64,000 nucleotides of DNA from Phycisphaerales bacterium (GCA_003142595.1 PLMU01000003.1:256501-320500), one strand, 5' to 3'; counted from the stretch's first letter, positions 47,463 to 57,535 are shown. The notes: generated by a model not told the origin, from the letters alone. Numbers and translations: made by a program.

Positions 47463-49640
47463 ATGGACAGGCCTAATCCCGACGAAATTTTGGCAAAGGT
47501 AAAAGCCGAAGATACACATCGAGGCAGACTCAAAATCTTTTTCGGTGCCGTCGCAGGCGTAGGAAAAACCTACAAAATGCTCGAATCCGCCAGGCGCCTG
47601 AAAAAAGAAGGCGTTGATATTGTCGTCGGCTACGTCGAAACTCACAAACGCTCCGAGACTGAAGCGCTTCTCGATGGTCTCGAGATTCTCCCGCCCAAAA
47701 TAATCGACTATAAAAATGTCAATCTTCGCGAGTTTGACATTGACGCCGCCTTAAAGAGAAAACCAGCTGTTATTCTCGTTGACGAATTGGCTCACTCTAA
47801 CGCCCCTGGCTCGCGCCACCTCAAACGCCTGCAGGACGTTGAAGATCTTCTCGATGCCGGCATCGACGTTTACACAACCTTAAATGTCCAGCATTGCGAA
47901 AGCGCAAATGACATCGTCGCACAGGTTACGGGCGTAACGGTTCGCGAAACAGTTCCCGATACATTCATCGAAAAAGCTGACGAAATAGAGCTTGTAGATA
48001 TTCCCACCGAAGAGTTGCTCAAGCGTCTCAAAGAAGGAAAAGTCTATCTTGGCCAGCAGGCCGAAAGGGCCGCCAAGCATTTCTTCCAGCCGGGAAATTT
48101 AATCGCGCTTCGTCAGCTTGCCCTCCGCTACACAGAGCGAAGCGTAGATTCAAAGTTGCTTTTATACAAACAGAGCCATTCAATTTCAAAAGTCTGGGGT
48201 GTGCGGGACCGCTTTCTGGTTTGCGTAAGTTCAAATCCCGGCGCTGCGCAGCTCGTCAGGGCAGGTAAACGAATCGCCGCCGATTTGGGCGTCGAATGGA
48301 TTGTCGCGCATGTCGAAATGCCTTCTCATATGTCCGCCGAAGATAGAAATAAAATATCTGAAATGCTCCGTCTGGCCGAAAGTTTAGGCGCTCAGACGGC
48401 AACGCTTATCGGCCAGGAAGTTGCCGAGACTTTGATTTCTTACGCCCGCTCCAAAAACGTTACAAAAATAATTATCGGCAAACCAGGCAAACCCCGCTGG
48501 CAGGAGCTTATTTTCGGCTCCATCATCGATAAAATGGCTCGAAACTGCGGCGAAATTGACCTCTATTTCCTTAGCGGCGAAGTTTCAAAAAAGCATCTCG
48601 TCAAATCCAAACCGCCCGCTGCTCGCGCTTTCCCATGGCCAAGTTTCGTTTGGACTATCTGCGTAATTGCTCTTTGCACTTTTGTTAATTCTCTTATATT
48701 CAGATTTATTGCTCCGGTTAATTTGGTAATGATTTATCTGCTCGGCGTTACATGGATTGCATATCGCTATGGCCGAAGGATGTCGATAATCGCCTCGTTT
48801 CTTAGCGTCTTGTTTTTTGATTTCTTTTTTGTCCCGCCGTATTTTACCTTTGCCGTTTCGAGTGCTGAGTATTTTATAACATTTATAATTATGCTTTCTG
48901 TGGGCTTTACAATTGCTCAACTCACCGGCCGTCTTCGCCGCCAGACTATGGCTATGCGTATTCGCGAAGACCGCACGCAAGCCTTATATGCCTTAACACG
49001 TGACTTGTCAAAAAGTTCATATCCAGATGAGCTTTTTAAAATCGCTATCAGGCACATTCAGGATTTCTTCCAGTGCCAGGCGATTATTTTAACGCCCGCT
49101 GCAAATAAACTTGAGATTCGTTTTGAGCTGTCCTCAAAATCGGATTTAAACCCTACTGAATATGCCGTTGCTCAATGGTCGTATGAGCACAAAAAAATCG
49201 CCGGCAAAAATACCGATACCTTGCCCGGCTCGACGGGCGTTTATTTGCCTTTTGTTGGTTTGGAAAAAACTGTTGGCGTTGTCGGCGTTTTCCCAACTGA
49301 TGATACTCAGTTCACAGGCCCAGACCAGTTTCATCTGCTCGAGGTATTTGTCAGCCAGACCGCCCTGGCCGTTGAAGGCGCTCAGCTCGCCGCCGCCGCT
49401 CTCGAGGCCGAATCCAAAGTTAAAAATGAGCGAATAAGGGATTTGCTTTTGACCACTTTCTCTTACGAGCTTCCCGAGCCGTTAAAATCTATTTCACACA
49501 CCGCCTCCGAATTATTGAAGCCCGAAAATATTAATGACCCCTTAAAACGCGCCACTTTAATTCAAACAATGCGTGATGAGGTGGACCGCATAAACAATCT
49601 CGTCGCCGAACTGCCGAAATTAATCAACTGGGACAGTTAA
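47463..49640 (+). CDS. kdpD: KdpD-like sensor lacking the histidine kinase catalytic domain
   Basis: The 725-residue protein has the KdpD N-terminal ATP-binding domain (GRLKIFFGAVAGVGKTYKML, VDELAHSN), a USP-type domain at about 240-365, four membrane helices (about 395-490, DUF4118) and a GAF domain at about 500-640. The DHp-like segment reads LTTFSYELPEPLKSISH, with Tyr where KdpD has the phospho-accepting His, and the protein ends about 55 residues later without an ATPase domain. Kinase activity is therefore unlikely. It starts 37 bases after kdpC; kdpE is absent. Confidence 0.93.
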   Translation: MDRPNPDEILAKVKAEDTHRGRLKIFFGAVAGVGKTYKMLESARRLKKEGVDIVVGYVETHKRSETEALLDGLEILPPKIIDYKNVNLREFDIDAALKRKPAVILVDELAHSNAPGSRHLKRLQDVEDLLDAGIDVYTTLNVQHCESANDIVAQVTGVTVRETVPDTFIEKADEIELVDIPTEELLKRLKEGKVYLGQQAERAAKHFFQPGNLIALRQLALRYTERSVDSKLLLYKQSHSISKVWGVRDRFLVCVSSNPGAAQLVRAGKRIAADLGVEWIVAHVEMPSHMSAEDRNKISEMLRLAESLGAQTATLIGQEVAETLISYARSKNVTKIIIGKPGKPRWQELIFGSIIDKMARNCGEIDLYFLSGEVSKKHLVKSKPPAARAFPWPSFVWTICVIALCTFVNSLIFRFIAPVNLVMIYLLGVTWIAYRYGRRMSIIASFLSVLFFDFFFVPPYFTFAVSSAEYFITFIIMLSVGFTIAQLTGRLRRQTMAMRIREDRTQALYALTRDLSKSSYPDELFKIAIRHIQDFFQCQAIILTPAANKLEIRFELSSKSDLNPTEYAVAQWSYEHKKIAGKNTDTLPGSTGVYLPFVGLEKTVGVVGVFPTDDTQFTGPDQFHLLEVFVSQTALAVEGAQLAAAALEAESKVKNERIRDLLLTTFSYELPEPLKSISHTASELLKPENINDPLKRATLIQTMRDEVDRINNLVAELPKLINWDS

Positions 49641-49662
49641 AACCATAACTATCAGAAAAAAT

Positions 49663-51057
49663 ATGCTGTCGGCAAATACAAAATACAACATAAACGACAC
49701 AATAGTTGCAGTGTCCAGCGGACTGGCGCCCTCGGTAAAAAAAATCATACGAATCAGCGGAGATAAGACCTTTGATGTTTTAAAATCATTCGCTTTGCTG
49801 AATTTTAAAAACCAAAGAGCAATAATTCCTGTACTGATTGACATCAATGGATTTGAACTTAACTGCTGTATTTACCTGTTTTGTTCTCCGAATTCATATA
49901 CTGGCGAAGACCTTGCCGAGATTCATCTTTTGGCCTGTGGCGAAGCTTTCGAAGCGGTTTTTTCAAAATTGCTTTCGCTTGGCTGCCGAAACGCCGAGCC
50001 GGGCGAATTCACATACAGGGCTTATATTAACGGCAAGATGGACCTGTCTTGTGCCGAGGCGGTTGCCCAGGTAATTCAGAGTTCGAATCAATATCAGCTT
50101 TCCGCTGCGCAAAGACTTTTTGGCGGTTCGATTGAAAAGAAAATCAGCCAAATCTGCAGTGAAATACTGAACCTTTTGAGTTTAATCGAAGCAGGACTTG
50201 ATTTCGGCGCAGATGATATAGAAATAATCTCCTCGAAAAAAGCGAGCCAAGCAGCGGAAAAAATCAAAGATAGTCTTAAAGAGCTTCTTGATGGTTCGAT
50301 AACGTTTGAGCAAATCACTCAGGCGCCGTCGGTTGTAATCGCAGGCGCCGCAAACGCCGGCAAAAGCAGTCTTGTAAACGCGATTGTCGGAGCTGGCAGG
50401 AGCATCGTATCCGACCAAAGCGGCACAACCCGCGATGTGCTTGAGCATTGGCTGAAACTTGAAAAATGCGATTGCGTTCTGTTTGACTGCGCAGGCCTTG
50501 TAGCCAAGCCTGCCGATATACTTCAAACTCTTGCTAATGAAGCCGCGTTAAAGGCTATTAATGAGGCTACTGTAATAATTTTTTGCGTTGATATAACAAA
50601 AAATAATTATTTGGTTGATTTGCAAATTTTAAAGCAGCTAAAAAAGAAACCGGCTATCTACGTAATGACAAAATGTGATTTGCTATCTGCTGCAGGAACA
50701 GCAGAAAAACTTAAAATATTAAAAAATAATTTCGGGTTTGATTTTATTGCCACAAGCTCAAAAACTTCTGCCGGTCTTGAAAAACTTAAAGAGCTTATCC
50801 AACAGAATGTAATTATACAGACTTCGGGAATAGCGGAAGCCGCTGAAAAAACTGCCCTTACCGAAAGACACAGAAAAGTTGTAATCGAAGCGATTAGAAA
50901 TATTGAAAATGCCTCTGACGAACTTAAAAAGGGCAATGAAGAAATAGCCGCTTTTACTTTACGCTCGGCTTTGCAGAATTTATCAGGTTTTGAGCCGCAG
51001 CATCTCGATGAAAAAATTCTTGAAACAATTTTCTCAAGATTTTGCATAGGAAAATAA
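49663..51057 (+). CDS. mnmE: tRNA modification GTPase MnmE
   Basis: The 464-residue protein begins NDTIVAVSSGL, has AEPGEFTYRAYINGKMDL, a GTPase domain (GAANAGKSSL, DCAG, TKCD) and the C-terminal signature FSRFCIGK with the essential Cys. With MnmG it makes the 5-carboxymethylaminomethyl group on wobble U34. It starts 22 bases after kdpD in the same direction, so transcripts from the riboswitch-controlled kdp promoter may include it. No mnmG is nearby. Confidence 0.97.
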   Translation: MLSANTKYNINDTIVAVSSGLAPSVKKIIRISGDKTFDVLKSFALLNFKNQRAIIPVLIDINGFELNCCIYLFCSPNSYTGEDLAEIHLLACGEAFEAVFSKLLSLGCRNAEPGEFTYRAYINGKMDLSCAEAVAQVIQSSNQYQLSAAQRLFGGSIEKKISQICSEILNLLSLIEAGLDFGADDIEIISSKKASQAAEKIKDSLKELLDGSITFEQITQAPSVVIAGAANAGKSSLVNAIVGAGRSIVSDQSGTTRDVLEHWLKLEKCDCVLFDCAGLVAKPADILQTLANEAALKAINEATVIIFCVDITKNNYLVDLQILKQLKKKPAIYVMTKCDLLSAAGTAEKLKILKNNFGFDFIATSSKTSAGLEKLKELIQQNVIIQTSGIAEAAEKTALTERHRKVVIEAIRNIENASDELKKGNEEIAAFTLRSALQNLSGFEPQHLDEKILETIFSRFCIGK

Positions 51058-51436
51058 TACGATTCCTAAGAACAACTATATTGACAAGGCCTTTTGAACG
51101 GATAAGTCAAATATCTTTCAATAATAGATCTTAAATAACAAGACAATAGCAATCCTCATTATCTTGTTGTATTGAATAGTCCTATAATTTCTATTTTAGG
51201 CTAAAAATATGGTAATATTTATAAAAACTTGATATTTGCATTTTTTGGATATCGGTGATACCTATTTTGAGGCCTTTAAAAGGGCGAATTATATTGACAA
51301 TCTTGCCTATCTTGTTAAAATTAACATTATATCTATATATTGATATTTACAGATTTTATCGCATTTTTCGTTTTTTCCAGGGAAGAATGCCCCCTATAGG
51401 CAGTTGGTTCACGGAGGAAGTATTCAAAGTAGCAAT
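51058..51436 (+). other. Intergenic region with promoter candidate
   Basis: No gene is supported. A promoter-like pair, TTGACA at 51294-51299 and TAAAAT at 51316-51321 (16-base spacing), precedes the secreted-protein gene. GTTAAAATTAAC next to the -10 is a near palindrome. Confidence 0.5.
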
Positions 51437-52693
51437 ATGAAAAACAGAGCGGCTACAAAAGATTTAGTCTTTTTACAGCCTGATTTCTGGCTGCGTTTTC
51501 TGCTTGCGGTTATCGTTAGCTTTCCGGCAGGGCAGATAGTTCATGCGCAGCAGATACAGCAAATTCAGAATGCTCGGCAAAATATTGACTATTTTCATCT
51601 CATATCCACCGTTGAATACACCGCTAAACAGGACAATGAAAAAAGGCAATATCGCCATCAGATGGAATCATGCTTTGCGGTAACAAGTTGGCCGACCTCC
51701 GCTAGGCAAAAACATTATCGCGTTTCAACCGACCAGTTGAAGATGAAAAACGGTTATGTTTATAAGGAATATAAGGACATTTCCCAAATTAATTACGATT
51801 TGACAGACCAGAGGTGTATGACCGCAGTTGACGCCGACCTGCAGCATCTGAAAAAAATGAATAATCAATGCATTGATACCCTCAACAATAAAGATATTAA
51901 AGGGACAGGCAAAACATGGACGTGCAGATTTAATCTTGGTATTTTTAATCATTATTCGCTGCCGGACGAATTGAAGTTCACTGTCTCCTCAATAAAAGTG
52001 CCGACAAAAAAACTCGGCGACCTCGTGGCCGTCCGTGCCATTTCCGACCCCTTTATGGTTAAAGTCGTTGGACAAGTCGAAAACTATGGCTATGTGAAAT
52101 GTCAGGTTGCCTCGGTCTATCTTTTTAATCCGTATGTTCTTGACCGTAACGGAGAAGACCTTTACGTCAGCACGACTTCCTTTGTAGCCTCCACAAAAAT
52201 GGATGATATGACACAAGAGTACCGTTATGAGTTCGGCACATACAAAACCGATGTCAATGGAACGCCGGTCGACATTAACGGCCTGGATTATGTTTTCGAA
52301 GGCTTTGTGAAAAAAATCAAATTAACGCCGCAGCCAATTGAAGTTAACAAGCCGACAGGAATGCCTTTCTGGGCAAAATCCGAAATTGTCAATGCCGCTC
52401 AACTTGCCAGTGTTTGTTCGGCAGTTGCCTGCGAGCAAACCATAGTCAACCCTGTAGCAAGTATATACTTGGCAGCGGCAAGGATCTATCAACTCCAGGA
52501 TGATCACTTATTGATTCCTGCTTCCATTGAGCGAACTGTCTGCCAGGCTTCACGGGCTGACGTCAAAGCCATTTACCCGATGAATATATGTGGAGCGCCC
52601 CTTGGAGCTGGAGCGTTATGGATCGCGGCAGTTGTGATACCTGTGGCCACTTATCATCACGACCACCACGACAAAAGTCCTTCCAGTCCTTAA
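51437..52693 (+). CDS. Secreted protein of unknown function
   Basis: The product has 418 residues from the ATG at 51437; the GGAGG upstream is about 18 bases away, so the start is uncertain and the frame is open back to 51404. A signal-like segment (FLLAVIVSFPAGQIVHAQQ, near 20-40) precedes a long soluble part with many Tyr, Asp and Lys. A late hydrophobic stretch (GAPLGAGALWIAAVVIPVATYH) may anchor or fold. Cys residues occur in pairs late on (VCSAVACEQ). I recognise no family. The C-terminus is His/Asp-rich (HHDHHD), suggestive of metal binding. Confidence 0.6.
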   Translation: MKNRAATKDLVFLQPDFWLRFLLAVIVSFPAGQIVHAQQIQQIQNARQNIDYFHLISTVEYTAKQDNEKRQYRHQMESCFAVTSWPTSARQKHYRVSTDQLKMKNGYVYKEYKDISQINYDLTDQRCMTAVDADLQHLKKMNNQCIDTLNNKDIKGTGKTWTCRFNLGIFNHYSLPDELKFTVSSIKVPTKKLGDLVAVRAISDPFMVKVVGQVENYGYVKCQVASVYLFNPYVLDRNGEDLYVSTTSFVASTKMDDMTQEYRYEFGTYKTDVNGTPVDINGLDYVFEGFVKKIKLTPQPIEVNKPTGMPFWAKSEIVNAAQLASVCSAVACEQTIVNPVASIYLAAARIYQLQDDHLLIPASIERTVCQASRADVKAIYPMNICGAPLGAGALWIAAVVIPVATYHHDHHDKSPSSP

Positions 52694-52802
52694 AAGCTAT
52701 AATTGCGTAATACAATTCTATTCTCACAGCAAAAAAATCATTGCCCAAAACGTCTAAAAACTATACCCTTATATCCTGAACCTTATACATAAAGGAGTCG
52801 AT

Positions 52803-53165
52803 ATGGCTAATATTTTTCTCTGTTTGCTTGTAGGAGTTGTCGCCGGCATATTGAGCGGAATTCTGGGCATAGGCGGCGGTGTCATAATAATCCCCGCTCT
52901 GATTTTTTTATTTGGTATGACCCAGCATATGGCACAGGGCACGACTCTTGCACTGATGATTCCGCCGATAGGCATACTGGCCGCTATGGAATATTACAAA
53001 AAAGGTTTCGTAGATATTAAAATAGCTGCCTTTATCTGTATCGGTTTTGTCCTCGGCGGTTTTCTGGGCGCAAAATTTGCCATGGGTATCGATGAACAAA
53101 TATTAAAGAAAATATTCGGAATATTCTTTCTGATAATTTCCCTAAGAATGATTTTCTTCAAATAA
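52803..53165 (+). CDS. Half-size TSUP (TauE/SafE) family membrane protein
   Basis: The 120-residue protein is one TSUP repeat: VGVVAGILSGILGIGGGVIIIPAL, the motif ending in GTTLALMIPPIG, and a second pair of helices (FICIGFVLGGFLGAKFA). Full TSUP exporters have two such halves and about 250 residues. It may act as a dimer, which is how half-size members are usually explained. RBS AAAGGAG is good. The amt gene converges from the other side, 13 bases away. Confidence 0.85.
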   Translation: MANIFLCLLVGVVAGILSGILGIGGGVIIIPALIFLFGMTQHMAQGTTLALMIPPIGILAAMEYYKKGFVDIKIAAFICIGFVLGGFLGAKFAMGIDEQILKKIFGIFFLIISLRMIFFK

Positions 53166-53178
53166 AGAAAATTTTCAT

Positions 53179-54402
53179 CTATACTTCTGCATCGGCGAAT
53201 TCTTCAGAGTCAATATAAGACCTGCTTCTTCTGCCGAAAGCCGATAGTATTTTCCCTGTTACATAACCTGTCATTATTGCTATTAGCATCGATATTCCGA
53301 TACCTTTTAACTGTGAGAACTTATTAATCCCGTCAACGACGAATATCGCTGCGATGCCGCCCATCAATCCAGGCCAGCCGTGCAGATTAAGGACTCCGCA
53401 CGTATCAACACATTTTAATTTCTTCTGGAGCCTGCTCTGAATAACAGCAAAACCAAATACCGAAAGCACGCCGCTTAATATTCCGATAATAAACGCAGTC
53501 GGATGACCGGCATGGTCGCAGGTAGAGCCGATTGCAACGCCGCCGGCCAATGTTGCGTTGGCCATATCTGCGATAGATATTTTGCCTCCCCGAAAAATAA
53601 TCGAAGCGAAATAAGTAGCGATTGTCGCGCCGCAAAGAGCCAGAACGACATTGACTGCCGTATGCGGAATTTGAGCAGGTTCTACAAGTGCCGCACAGAA
53701 GCTCGGCCAGAACAGCCATAAAACCATACTTCCAATCATTGAAAAACGGTCGCTGACAGCATCGGATTCTATCGGTTCCTCGAGTTCTTTTTTGGTTGTC
53801 ATTGCCTTGATGATGCCCAGTCCGAAAATTGCGCCGAAAGCATGAATTACTATCGAGCCGCCCGTATCGACAAAGCCGCCGGCAAGCAAACCGAACCCGC
53901 CGCCCAAAACTATCCATTCATTCAGCATGTAGCACAATGTAAAAAATACGCCCAGGAGAATATACTGACCCATCTTTAATCTTCCCAGCACCGCGCCGGC
54001 GCATATCAACAGGCTCGCTGCCGCGAATTCCGCCAGAATAAGTTTTTCTATATCTACTGTTTTAGCGGCTCCGAATATGCCCAGACTGCTGAGCATAAAA
54101 TAAACGGGTATTGCTACGCTCACCAGAAGGTATGTTGCTGTTATAGCGGATCGGCCGTATTTTTTTACAAATACCATCAAAAATCCAAATCCAACCAGCA
54201 GCATAGCCATAATATGAATACTGCGGTTATACTTCTGAACATCCAGCATTGAAGACAGCTCGCTTAGTTGGCTTTGAATGCTGCTTTCGCTGGTTACTGA
54301 TGTTATGCTTTGTTCGCCTGAAGCCCAAACTTTCCCCGGGTAGAGCTGAATAATTATTAGAACGCAAATAAGAAACGCCAGAACTGATTTCCATCCCTTC
54401 AT
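53179..54402 (-). CDS. Rh-type ammonium transporter
   Basis: The product has 407 residues from the ATG at 54402, beginning with a signal peptide (MKGWKSVLAFLICVLIIIQL) and a short loop. The transport core has DTGGSIVIHAFGAIFGLG, MIGSMVLWLFWPSFCAAL and CVDTCGVLNLHGWPGLMGG, which match Rh proteins more than bacterial Amt (the FWPSF and D-CG-NLHG features). Both central histidines are kept. It conducts ammonia/ammonium across the membrane. No GlnK gene is adjacent. The 13 upstream codons are open but would precede the signal. Confidence 0.88.
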   Translation of the reverse strand: MKGWKSVLAFLICVLIIIQLYPGKVWASGEQSITSVTSESSIQSQLSELSSMLDVQKYNRSIHIMAMLLVGFGFLMVFVKKYGRSAITATYLLVSVAIPVYFMLSSLGIFGAAKTVDIEKLILAEFAAASLLICAGAVLGRLKMGQYILLGVFFTLCYMLNEWIVLGGGFGLLAGGFVDTGGSIVIHAFGAIFGLGIIKAMTTKKELEEPIESDAVSDRFSMIGSMVLWLFWPSFCAALVEPAQIPHTAVNVVLALCGATIATYFASIIFRGGKISIADMANATLAGGVAIGSTCDHAGHPTAFIIGILSGVLSVFGFAVIQSRLQKKLKCVDTCGVLNLHGWPGLMGGIAAIFVVDGINKFSQLKGIGISMLIAIMTGYVTGKILSAFGRRSRSYIDSEEFADAEV

Positions 54403-54620
54403 CTTTATGACTCCTTTTGCAAAAGTGATAATTGTCTTCAAAAAAACATTTCGAGACTATGATAAAACCAGGAAGGGAAATTGGATTGAAACCAAATATA
54501 GATTATGCCCGGAGCGGTTCAGCTTCAGTGCTTACAGAAGAATCCTAATAAATAGCGATACTTCTCACCAGACCTTAAAAAATATATTCAGTAAAACGAT
54601 CACCACTTCCAATAGTCCGT

Positions 54621-56315
54621 TTACTTACTTTGATTTTGCTGGATTTTCGCCCACTCGTCGCGAAGAGTCGCCGTGCGATTGAAAACCAATTTGCCGTCCT
54701 TGCTATCCGAATCAACGCAGAAATAACCAAGTCTTTCAAACTGCCATCTGCTCAAAGCCTTTGCGTCTTTTAAATATGGCTCGATTTTGCAATTTGAAAG
54801 CACCTTGAGCGAATCGGGATTAAGAAAAGCGGTAAAATCCTGACCTTCTTCTGTTTCATCAGGATTTTCTTTAGTGAATAGATGTTCGTAAATCCTCACC
54901 TCGGCGTCAATCGCGTTTTTCGCGCAGACCCAGTGCAGCGTGGATTTTACTTTTCGCTCGTCTGGAGCATCTCCGCCGCGGGTCGCCTGGTCGTAAGTGC
55001 ATCGGAGCTCGGTTATATTGCCCGCTGAATCTTTTATTACGTTTGTGCAGGTAATAAAATAAGCGTATCGCAGGCGAACTTCTCTGCCGGGAGCGAGCCG
55101 GAAGAACTTTTTCGGCGCATCTTCCATAAAATCGTCGCGCTCGATATAAATTTCTCTCGAGAATGGAATCTGTCTGCTGCCTGCCGCCGGGTCTTCCGGA
55201 TTATTTATCGCGTCGAGATACTCAACCTTGTCCTGCGGATAATTTTCAATTACAACTTTCAAAGGATTAAGCACCACCATTACTCGCGGGCTTGATTTAT
55301 TTAATTCTTCTCGCAGACAATGCTGCAAAAGTGCAAAGTCGATTGTGCTGTTGAATTTGTTTACGCTTATTTTTTCGCAGAAATTTCTTATCGCTGCCGG
55401 AGAAAAACCTCTCCGTCTCATTCCGCATATCGTCGGCATTCTCGGGTCGTCCCAGCCGGCAACCAATTTATCCTGAACAAGTTTCAGTAATTTTCGTTTG
55501 CTCATAACGGTATATGTCAGATTCAGCCGGGCAAATTCTATTTGCTGCGGATGATAAATGCCAAGCTCATTGATGAACCAGTCATACAAAGGCCTGTGAT
55601 TTTCAAATTCAAGCGTGCATATTGAGTGCGTGATTTTTTCAATGGAATCTTCAAGCCCGTGCGCCCAGTCATACATCGGGTATATGCACCATTTATCGCC
55701 TGTCCGGTGATGAGTGGCGTGAACAATTCGATACATCACAGGGTCGCGCAAATTAAAATTCGGATGCGACATATCAATCTTCGCGCGGAGCGTTCTTGAA
55801 CCGTCTGGAAATTCGCCTTTTCGCATTCGCGCGAACAGGTCGAGATTTTCCTCGACGCTGCGATTGCGATAAGGGCTGTCATTGCCGGCTCCCGTCAATG
55901 TTCCACGGCTTTGGCGAACCTGCTCAGCGGTAAGGTCGCAGACATAAGCCTTGCTTTTTTTTATCAGCTCGATTGCCCAGTCGTGCATCTGCTGAAAATA
56001 ATCCGAGCCGAAGAAAAGATTTTTGCCCCAGTCCCAGCCCAGCCATTTTACATCTTCGATGATTGAATCGACGTATTCCTGCTCTTCCTTTTCGGGATTT
56101 GTATCGTCGAATCGCAGATGGCATTTTCCCCCGAACTCTGCTGCGATTCCGAAATTAAGACAAATGCTCTTTGCGTGTCCGATATGCAGATAGCCGTTTG
56201 GTTCGGGCGGGAATCGCGTAGCGACTCTGCCGTCCCATTTGCCGCTTTTGCAGTCTTCAGCGACAATTTGCCGGACAAAATCAAGTTTCTGCTGATTTTC
56301 ATTTACAGATGACAT
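54621..56315 (-). CDS. glnS: Glutaminyl-tRNA synthetase
   Basis: The 564-residue class I synthetase has the HIGH motif in [45 protein letters not shown] and the KMSKS-type [11 protein letters not shown], followed by the C-terminal anticodon-binding beta barrels. It charges tRNA-Gln directly, so the indirect GatCAB route is not required for glutamine. It stands alone, with 218 bases to amt. Confidence 0.97.
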   Translation of the reverse strand: MSSVNENQQKLDFVRQIVAEDCKSGKWDGRVATRFPPEPNGYLHIGHAKSICLNFGIAAEFGGKCHLRFDDTNPEKEEQEYVDSIIEDVKWLGWDWGKNLFFGSDYFQQMHDWAIELIKKSKAYVCDLTAEQVRQSRGTLTGAGNDSPYRNRSVEENLDLFARMRKGEFPDGSRTLRAKIDMSHPNFNLRDPVMYRIVHATHHRTGDKWCIYPMYDWAHGLEDSIEKITHSICTLEFENHRPLYDWFINELGIYHPQQIEFARLNLTYTVMSKRKLLKLVQDKLVAGWDDPRMPTICGMRRRGFSPAAIRNFCEKISVNKFNSTIDFALLQHCLREELNKSSPRVMVVLNPLKVVIENYPQDKVEYLDAINNPEDPAAGSRQIPFSREIYIERDDFMEDAPKKFFRLAPGREVRLRYAYFITCTNVIKDSAGNITELRCTYDQATRGGDAPDERKVKSTLHWVCAKNAIDAEVRIYEHLFTKENPDETEEGQDFTAFLNPDSLKVLSNCKIEPYLKDAKALSRWQFERLGYFCVDSDSKDGKLVFNRTATLRDEWAKIQQNQSK

Positions 56316-56407
56316 TTTTGTAGACCTAACTCTTTATTTTTTAAAGTTTTACGAACAAGCCGAATATTATAATCACACTGCTTTTCCAGTCAAGATTATA
56401 AACAGCT

Positions 56408-57535
56408 TTAGATGAGTACCGACAACGTTTTTTGAAATTCCTGTTTGTCCAGTCCATTGCTTGTATTCAGCCACAATCCCGAAGGTTTGCTGCGATAAAG
56501 GAAATATGATGCGATTGAAAACCGCTCGATTGTTTCATCAGTAATTTTTTCCTGGGAATTACGAAAGTTTTCAAAACTGGCGCAAATTTTCTCATAAATT
56601 GAATCAGGATTATCTAAAGTAAAATCACCAAGGTCGATTATATTGAAAAAGTTTATTACGAATACCGCGTAAGTTTGTACCTTCTTCTTGCTGCCTTCCG
56701 GCTTGATTTTAACAGACTTGTCTATATGAACAATTTTTAAGTTTTTTAAATCGCCTGTCCATTTATAGTTTTGTTTTTTCAGGACTGAGAGTTTGTCTGT
56801 TTTTTTCTTTAGGCCGGCCGCCTTCTCGAATTTTAATTCCTTTGAAGCGATTTGCATCTGCTGCTGCAATTGCTCGATTGCATTTGTTGGATTAACACCT
56901 GCTTCAAAAGCCTCTTGAATAATATTTTTATATTCTTCGGCTGGAATTTTACCTGCGCAAACGCCGACACAGGCGTCCATTTGCAGATATGGACAACTTG
57001 CCGCCAGGGTCGGATTATTTACCAGATCGCTTTTCCGGCAAAGCCCCAAAGCGTCTTCGAGTGTTTTCAAAAATGTGATTGCGGATTTTTGGCCGGGAAA
57101 TGGCCCTAATGTTTTTTCATTATTTTTGAATCCCGGTTTTTTTGTAACCGAGAAGAATGGAATTTTTTCGCTCAAATCTATTTTAATAAACCAGGGCATG
57201 ACCAGCGTTATATGGTCTTTGTAGTTTTGACCGAAAACTTTTTTAACTGCGTCGAAGTGTTTTACTGCCAGCCGGAATTTGCACCGACAAGGGGAATAAT
57301 AAATTTTTGCGGTAATGCTTTTCAGGTCAGCGCGTTTATTGGGCCTGCCCTGAGCAGAATCGAGTGGGTCGATTTTTTCGGCGAGTTTGGTTTTCGCGAC
57401 TCTTTTTATATTGGCTGCCGTCAGAAGTGCTATCGGCCTATCCAGGCTGTCTGCGAAAAGAACAAGACCTGCCGCATTTGGCAGGTCTATTGGTTTATCG
57501 TTAAGAGAAAGGCAGTTTTCAAAAATTTCCTTCAT
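56408..57535 (-). CDS. UvrC-like protein without nuclease and HhH domains
   Basis: The 375-residue protein resembles the middle of UvrC. It has LGPFPGQKSAITFLKTLEDAL and the four-Cys-like CPYLQMDACVGVCAGKI, which matches the UvrC Cys motif, and a UVR-type helix pair (IEQLQQQMQIASKELKFEKAA) that binds UvrB. The N-terminal GIY-YIG catalytic residues are not evident, and the C-terminal nuclease and HhH domains are absent. Residues about 57-66 (DPLDSAQGRP) look like an inserted repeat. Its ATG overlaps the FabZ-like stop (TGATG). Confidence 0.72.
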   Translation of the reverse strand: MKEIFENCLSLNDKPIDLPNAAGLVLFADSLDRPIALLTAANIKRVAKTKLAEKIDPLDSAQGRPNKRADLKSITAKIYYSPCRCKFRLAVKHFDAVKKVFGQNYKDHITLVMPWFIKIDLSEKIPFFSVTKKPGFKNNEKTLGPFPGQKSAITFLKTLEDALGLCRKSDLVNNPTLAASCPYLQMDACVGVCAGKIPAEEYKNIIQEAFEAGVNPTNAIEQLQQQMQIASKELKFEKAAGLKKKTDKLSVLKKQNYKWTGDLKNLKIVHIDKSVKIKPEGSKKKVQTYAVFVINFFNIIDLGDFTLDNPDSIYEKICASFENFRNSQEKITDETIERFSIASYFLYRSKPSGLWLNTSNGLDKQEFQKTLSVLI

